NCBI RefSeq assembly: GCF_037975245.1
Contig: NC_092571.1
Coordinates: 11,989,917-12,049,916, forward strand
Reading direction: 5' to 3'
Source: Apostichopus japonicus
Taxonomy: Eukaryota; Echinodermata; Holothuroidea; Aspidochirotida; Stichopodidae
DNA: 60,000 nt
The notes beneath the pieces are model-generated. The model ran no database searches and was not told the DNA's origin. It was given only the letters and a program-made list of their open reading frames with translations. The translations under genes and the position numbers were made by a program. Shown piece after piece: positions 57,163 through 60,000 of this stretch. Each line of letters starts with the position of its first letter. Within the stretch, counting starts at the first letter, position 1.

Positions 57163-58980
57163 TCATAGAGGAAATAAAGGTTCAGTCACTTAATTTATGT
57201 CATTTTCAATGTAAACTCCTGCTTTTTTTAAGTGATGTAACATACTTGGGTTTCCATGACGACAATTTTACCTTCAAAGTAGAAGCAAGCCAAGACTGGC
57301 AGTCTTTACAAGTTCTGTTTTGTGACAGAAATGCTTTCAACTGATGTTCAACTAAAAACCTAAATATCTAGGAGAGTTTCCTGAAATTTCTTATTCTGTC
57401 TGTCCATATATATACTTTTGTCGTCCTTTTTTTAAAACATGGAAGAGAAAAGACTTGGGCCGGACTGCAGACTTCATTTCCGAGCTCGGTTTCTTGGTAT
57501 TTTTTGGTTGATAGTGCTTTAACATTGCCCAAAGCTACACTGATCTCACATGACCTTTCATAGACCGAGTTGGATCCTTCATGAATCTGAACACACAGAG
57601 GACAGCGTGCACATGGAGCCAAAGTAAGGTTTGGTAATGTCAGTCACAGATGACATTTCAGTCCTGCTTAATTTTTACCTGGTATGAGATCTGTCTCACT
57701 TTTCACTTCTTACAGTAGTTCTGTTATGACATTTGACCTCCTAACACAGACTAAATGCAAAAAATCCCATATATTCTACTACATGGGTGTATTATTCAGT
57801 ATGGTACAGTTAGGCCCTTCTTTATCATACAATCTCATACTTGGACTGTATCATACTGTACAACTGTACATACTGTACAACAATCTATTTAAATATATCT
57901 CATTCTCTGTGGGCTTTGGGGGGGGGGGGAGTTGCATTTTACCTGAATTCATACAGTTCCAATGACCTAATCTGATCTTCAGATATATATCGAAACTCAG
58001 CAGCTTTACACTGTTCTACAGGCAGTTTCAGCTAGGAAATCTCTGGGTAAACATTCATAGGGTTTAAGGTTCACTCAAATATCAACCACAATCCTATAAT
58101 GCAATTGTTTATAAAACTTATCTGACAAGTTCCTTATCACAATCAACAGATCTATCTAACCTTTAGGAGTAACCTCTTTCATTGGAACCTATTTGATCTA
58201 CCTTTTAAGAATGTTCAGAGCATCCAGTCTTCATCAATCATACATATGACACAAAAGTTATTCTCAAAGCTATTAAAGTTTTGTTAGCATCATAATAAAG
58301 GCAGTGAATGGCTTTAATATTACTTTACATCACAGTTTACATAACACTATAATGAACACTAACAAATGCACCTAACTGAACAACAAAATTATTGCCATCA
58401 TGTGCATACAGATGTATAGTGTATACATGCTTTCAGAAATTCTGCAGTATCAATAAATTAAATAACTGTAGGGTAGAATTGTATGTACATTCAAATACAA
58501 AAGTATGCATTGAAGGGTTTGACATGCACTCAACAGACATCTCTATGGTAACAGAATAATAACTTGAAACTAACTTTGCATACTGGAATTTTTTCTTCTT
58601 TCTTGTTTACCTTTTGGGGGAGTGGGTCTACTCGTTAAGCACATTAAGTTTTTTTTCTCTTTGTACATTAAAATTATATTTATTGTAAAAAAGCATACAT
58701 ATTCAACTAACATTGTACATTGTCTTATTGTACTATTGTTTCTCATGCTTATTTATATTTAATTATTGACTATGATTTAACCTTTTGTGTATTCTTTGTT
58801 AAAAACTATTTTACTATAATTTACATATTTCTGAATTTGTTTTGGACTATATGCATTTAGGGCTTTAATTATTATCGTATAGTCCGGGTGTTTTTTTATA
58901 TTGTTGCTTCTAGGCTTTTACATTTTATGCCTTATTGGTTCTATATAATATTTGGGTTTTTGTTATCATTTGTTATTAGG
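57163..58980. other. Upstream or 5'-intron sequence, no exon identified
   Basis: The missing first coding exon of the ATPase could lie here. I checked donor-like sites on the minus strand near 57673, 57935 and 58611. None is preceded by a phase-0 coding segment with a start codon. A G11 run lies near 57908. Confidence 0.4.
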
Positions 58981-59052
58981 TCTACATTTGTAAAGCGCTT
59001 TGAGCAGCTTTGCTGATTATGCGCTATATAAATTTTACTTATTATTATTACA
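58981..59052 (+). mobile_element. LINE/SINE 3' tail (L2-like)
   Basis: TTTGTAAAGCGCTTTGAGCAG, then TGCGCTATATAAATTTTA and a TTATTATTATTA tail. This is the common L2-type 3' end used by many LINE/SINE pairs. Confidence 0.65.
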
Positions 59053-59404
59053 TTAAGAAAAACAAAATGAATGAAACGAAATGAAATTGAATCACGAATT
59101 AACAAATTACAACATGATCAGGGATATTCTAGCATCAACTGGCTTTTATTACAAACTGGCTTCCACCAGTCACGATGGGTTTAACGATAAAATGTTCGCC
59201 AAAAGAAAGCGCAATTGATCTAACTCCCAGCAGTCTCAAATGAGATATAACATATTGAGATTTCTTTATTTGGACTATTACATTAAACACAATAAATTAC
59301 AGTATGATGCCACAGACACAGAGTAAATTAACATTGGACAAACATTGTGAGTACTGTTGGTGGTAATAATGAGGAGATAGGTAAGTGAGAAAACAAAGTA
59401 TTTA

Positions 59405-59896
59405 GGGAGGGAGGGAGGGAGGGAGGGAGGGAGGGAGGGAGGGAGGGAGGGAGGGAGGGAGGGAGGGAGGGAGGGAGGGAGGGAGGGAGGGAGGGAGGGA
59501 GGGAGGGAGGGAGGGAGGGAGGGAGGGAGGGAGGGAGGGAGGGAGGGAGGGAGGGAGGGAGGGAGGGAGGGAGGGAGGGAGGGAGGGAGGGAGGGAGGGA
59601 GGGAGGGAGGGAGGGAGGGAGGGAGGGAGGGAGGGAGGGAGGGAGGGAGGGAGGGAGGGAGGGAGGGAGGGAGGGAGGGAGGGAGGGAGGGAGGGAGGGA
59701 GGGAGGGAGGGAGGGAGGGAGGGAGGGAGGGAGGGAGGGAGGGAGGGAGGGAGGGAGGGAGGGAGGGAGGGAGGGAGGGAGGGAGGGAGGGAGGGAGGGA
59801 GGGAGGGAGGGAGGGAGGGAGGGAGGGAGGGAGGGAGGGAGGGAGGGAGGGAGGGAGGGAGGGAGGGAGGGAGGGAGGGAGGGAGGGAGGGAGGGA
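59405..59896 (+). repeat. (GGGA)123 uninterrupted tetranucleotide tract
   Basis: 492 bp of perfect GGGA units, 123 copies without a single interruption, followed by AA and GGGG. The complementary strand reads TCCC and gives Leu-Pro-Pro-Ser frames that are not genes. Four adjacent GGG runs every 16 bp make it strongly G-quadruplex-capable. Confidence 0.97.
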
Positions 59897-60000
59897 AAGG
59901 GGACACATTCTTTAATGCCCTGATTGATTTACTGTAGGTCAAGGGAAGGGTGAGAGGCAGATCCAGAATTTGATTAAGATGTTGGTGTGGCCCCTGGGGG

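Noticed and set aside
57368-57622. First coding exon of the ATPase
   Set aside because: The frame is open, but no donor in phase 0 and no P5B-like N-terminus. A short ATG segment near 57560-57580 leaves the wrong phase.
59328-59942. Long Leu-Pro-Pro-Ser open frames on the minus strand
   Set aside because: They are the translation of the (TCCC)n strand of a simple repeat. A 4-bp period leaves every frame open.

Overview
The window looks like nuclear DNA from an invertebrate animal, probably a deuterostome such as an echinoderm or a relative. It is AT-rich, has one long spliced gene with many small exons, and carries tRNA-derived SINEs, short inverted-repeat DNA transposons, retroelement remnants, minisatellites and many G/C homopolymer runs. 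The group assignment is inferred from general genome character and from protein similarity to animal P5B ATPases. No species can be fixed from the sequence alone.

The only well-supported gene is a P5B-type P-type ATPase (ATP13A2/ATP13A3 family, endo-lysosomal polyamine exporters) on the minus strand. It runs from the first visible exon at 56591 down to at least 21862. I could place 27 exons. All have GT-AG borders, all joined phases agree, and together they encode 1062 codons without a stop. Every catalytic motif is present: TGES, DKTGTLT, KGAPE, TGDN and [11 protein letters not shown]. Nearly all of the ten core membrane helices can be recognised, plus an N-terminal membrane hairpin. The extreme N-terminus (start codon) and C-terminal tail were not found with confidence, so the gene is partial at both ends as annotated.

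Layout: 1-21.7 kb lies downstream of the ATPase. It is mostly non-coding, with one orphan exon-like segment at 5936-6036, a 1.3 kb hAT-like element with a perfect 8-bp target duplication (13742-15047), a MITE (12686-13047), a 16-copy 56-bp array (18246-19160) and retroelement 3' ends. 21.7-56.6 kb is the ATPase gene. Its introns hold SINEs, MITEs, Penelope-like remnants, purine-rich minisatellites, a 230-bp foldback and a 4-kb inverted-repeat-bounded insertion. 56.6-60 kb is upstream or 5' intron sequence, with a 502-bp inverted-repeat element and a perfect (GGGA)123 tract.

The most unusual observation is that in three separate introns the last bases of the upstream exon plus its 5' splice site have been tandemly copied into the intron. 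The copy numbers are 26 units of 32 bp after the exon at 29016-29112, three units of 152 bp after the exon at 26447-26597, and two units of 31 bp after the exon at 32626-32750. This leaves arrays of decoy splice donors beside the real one.
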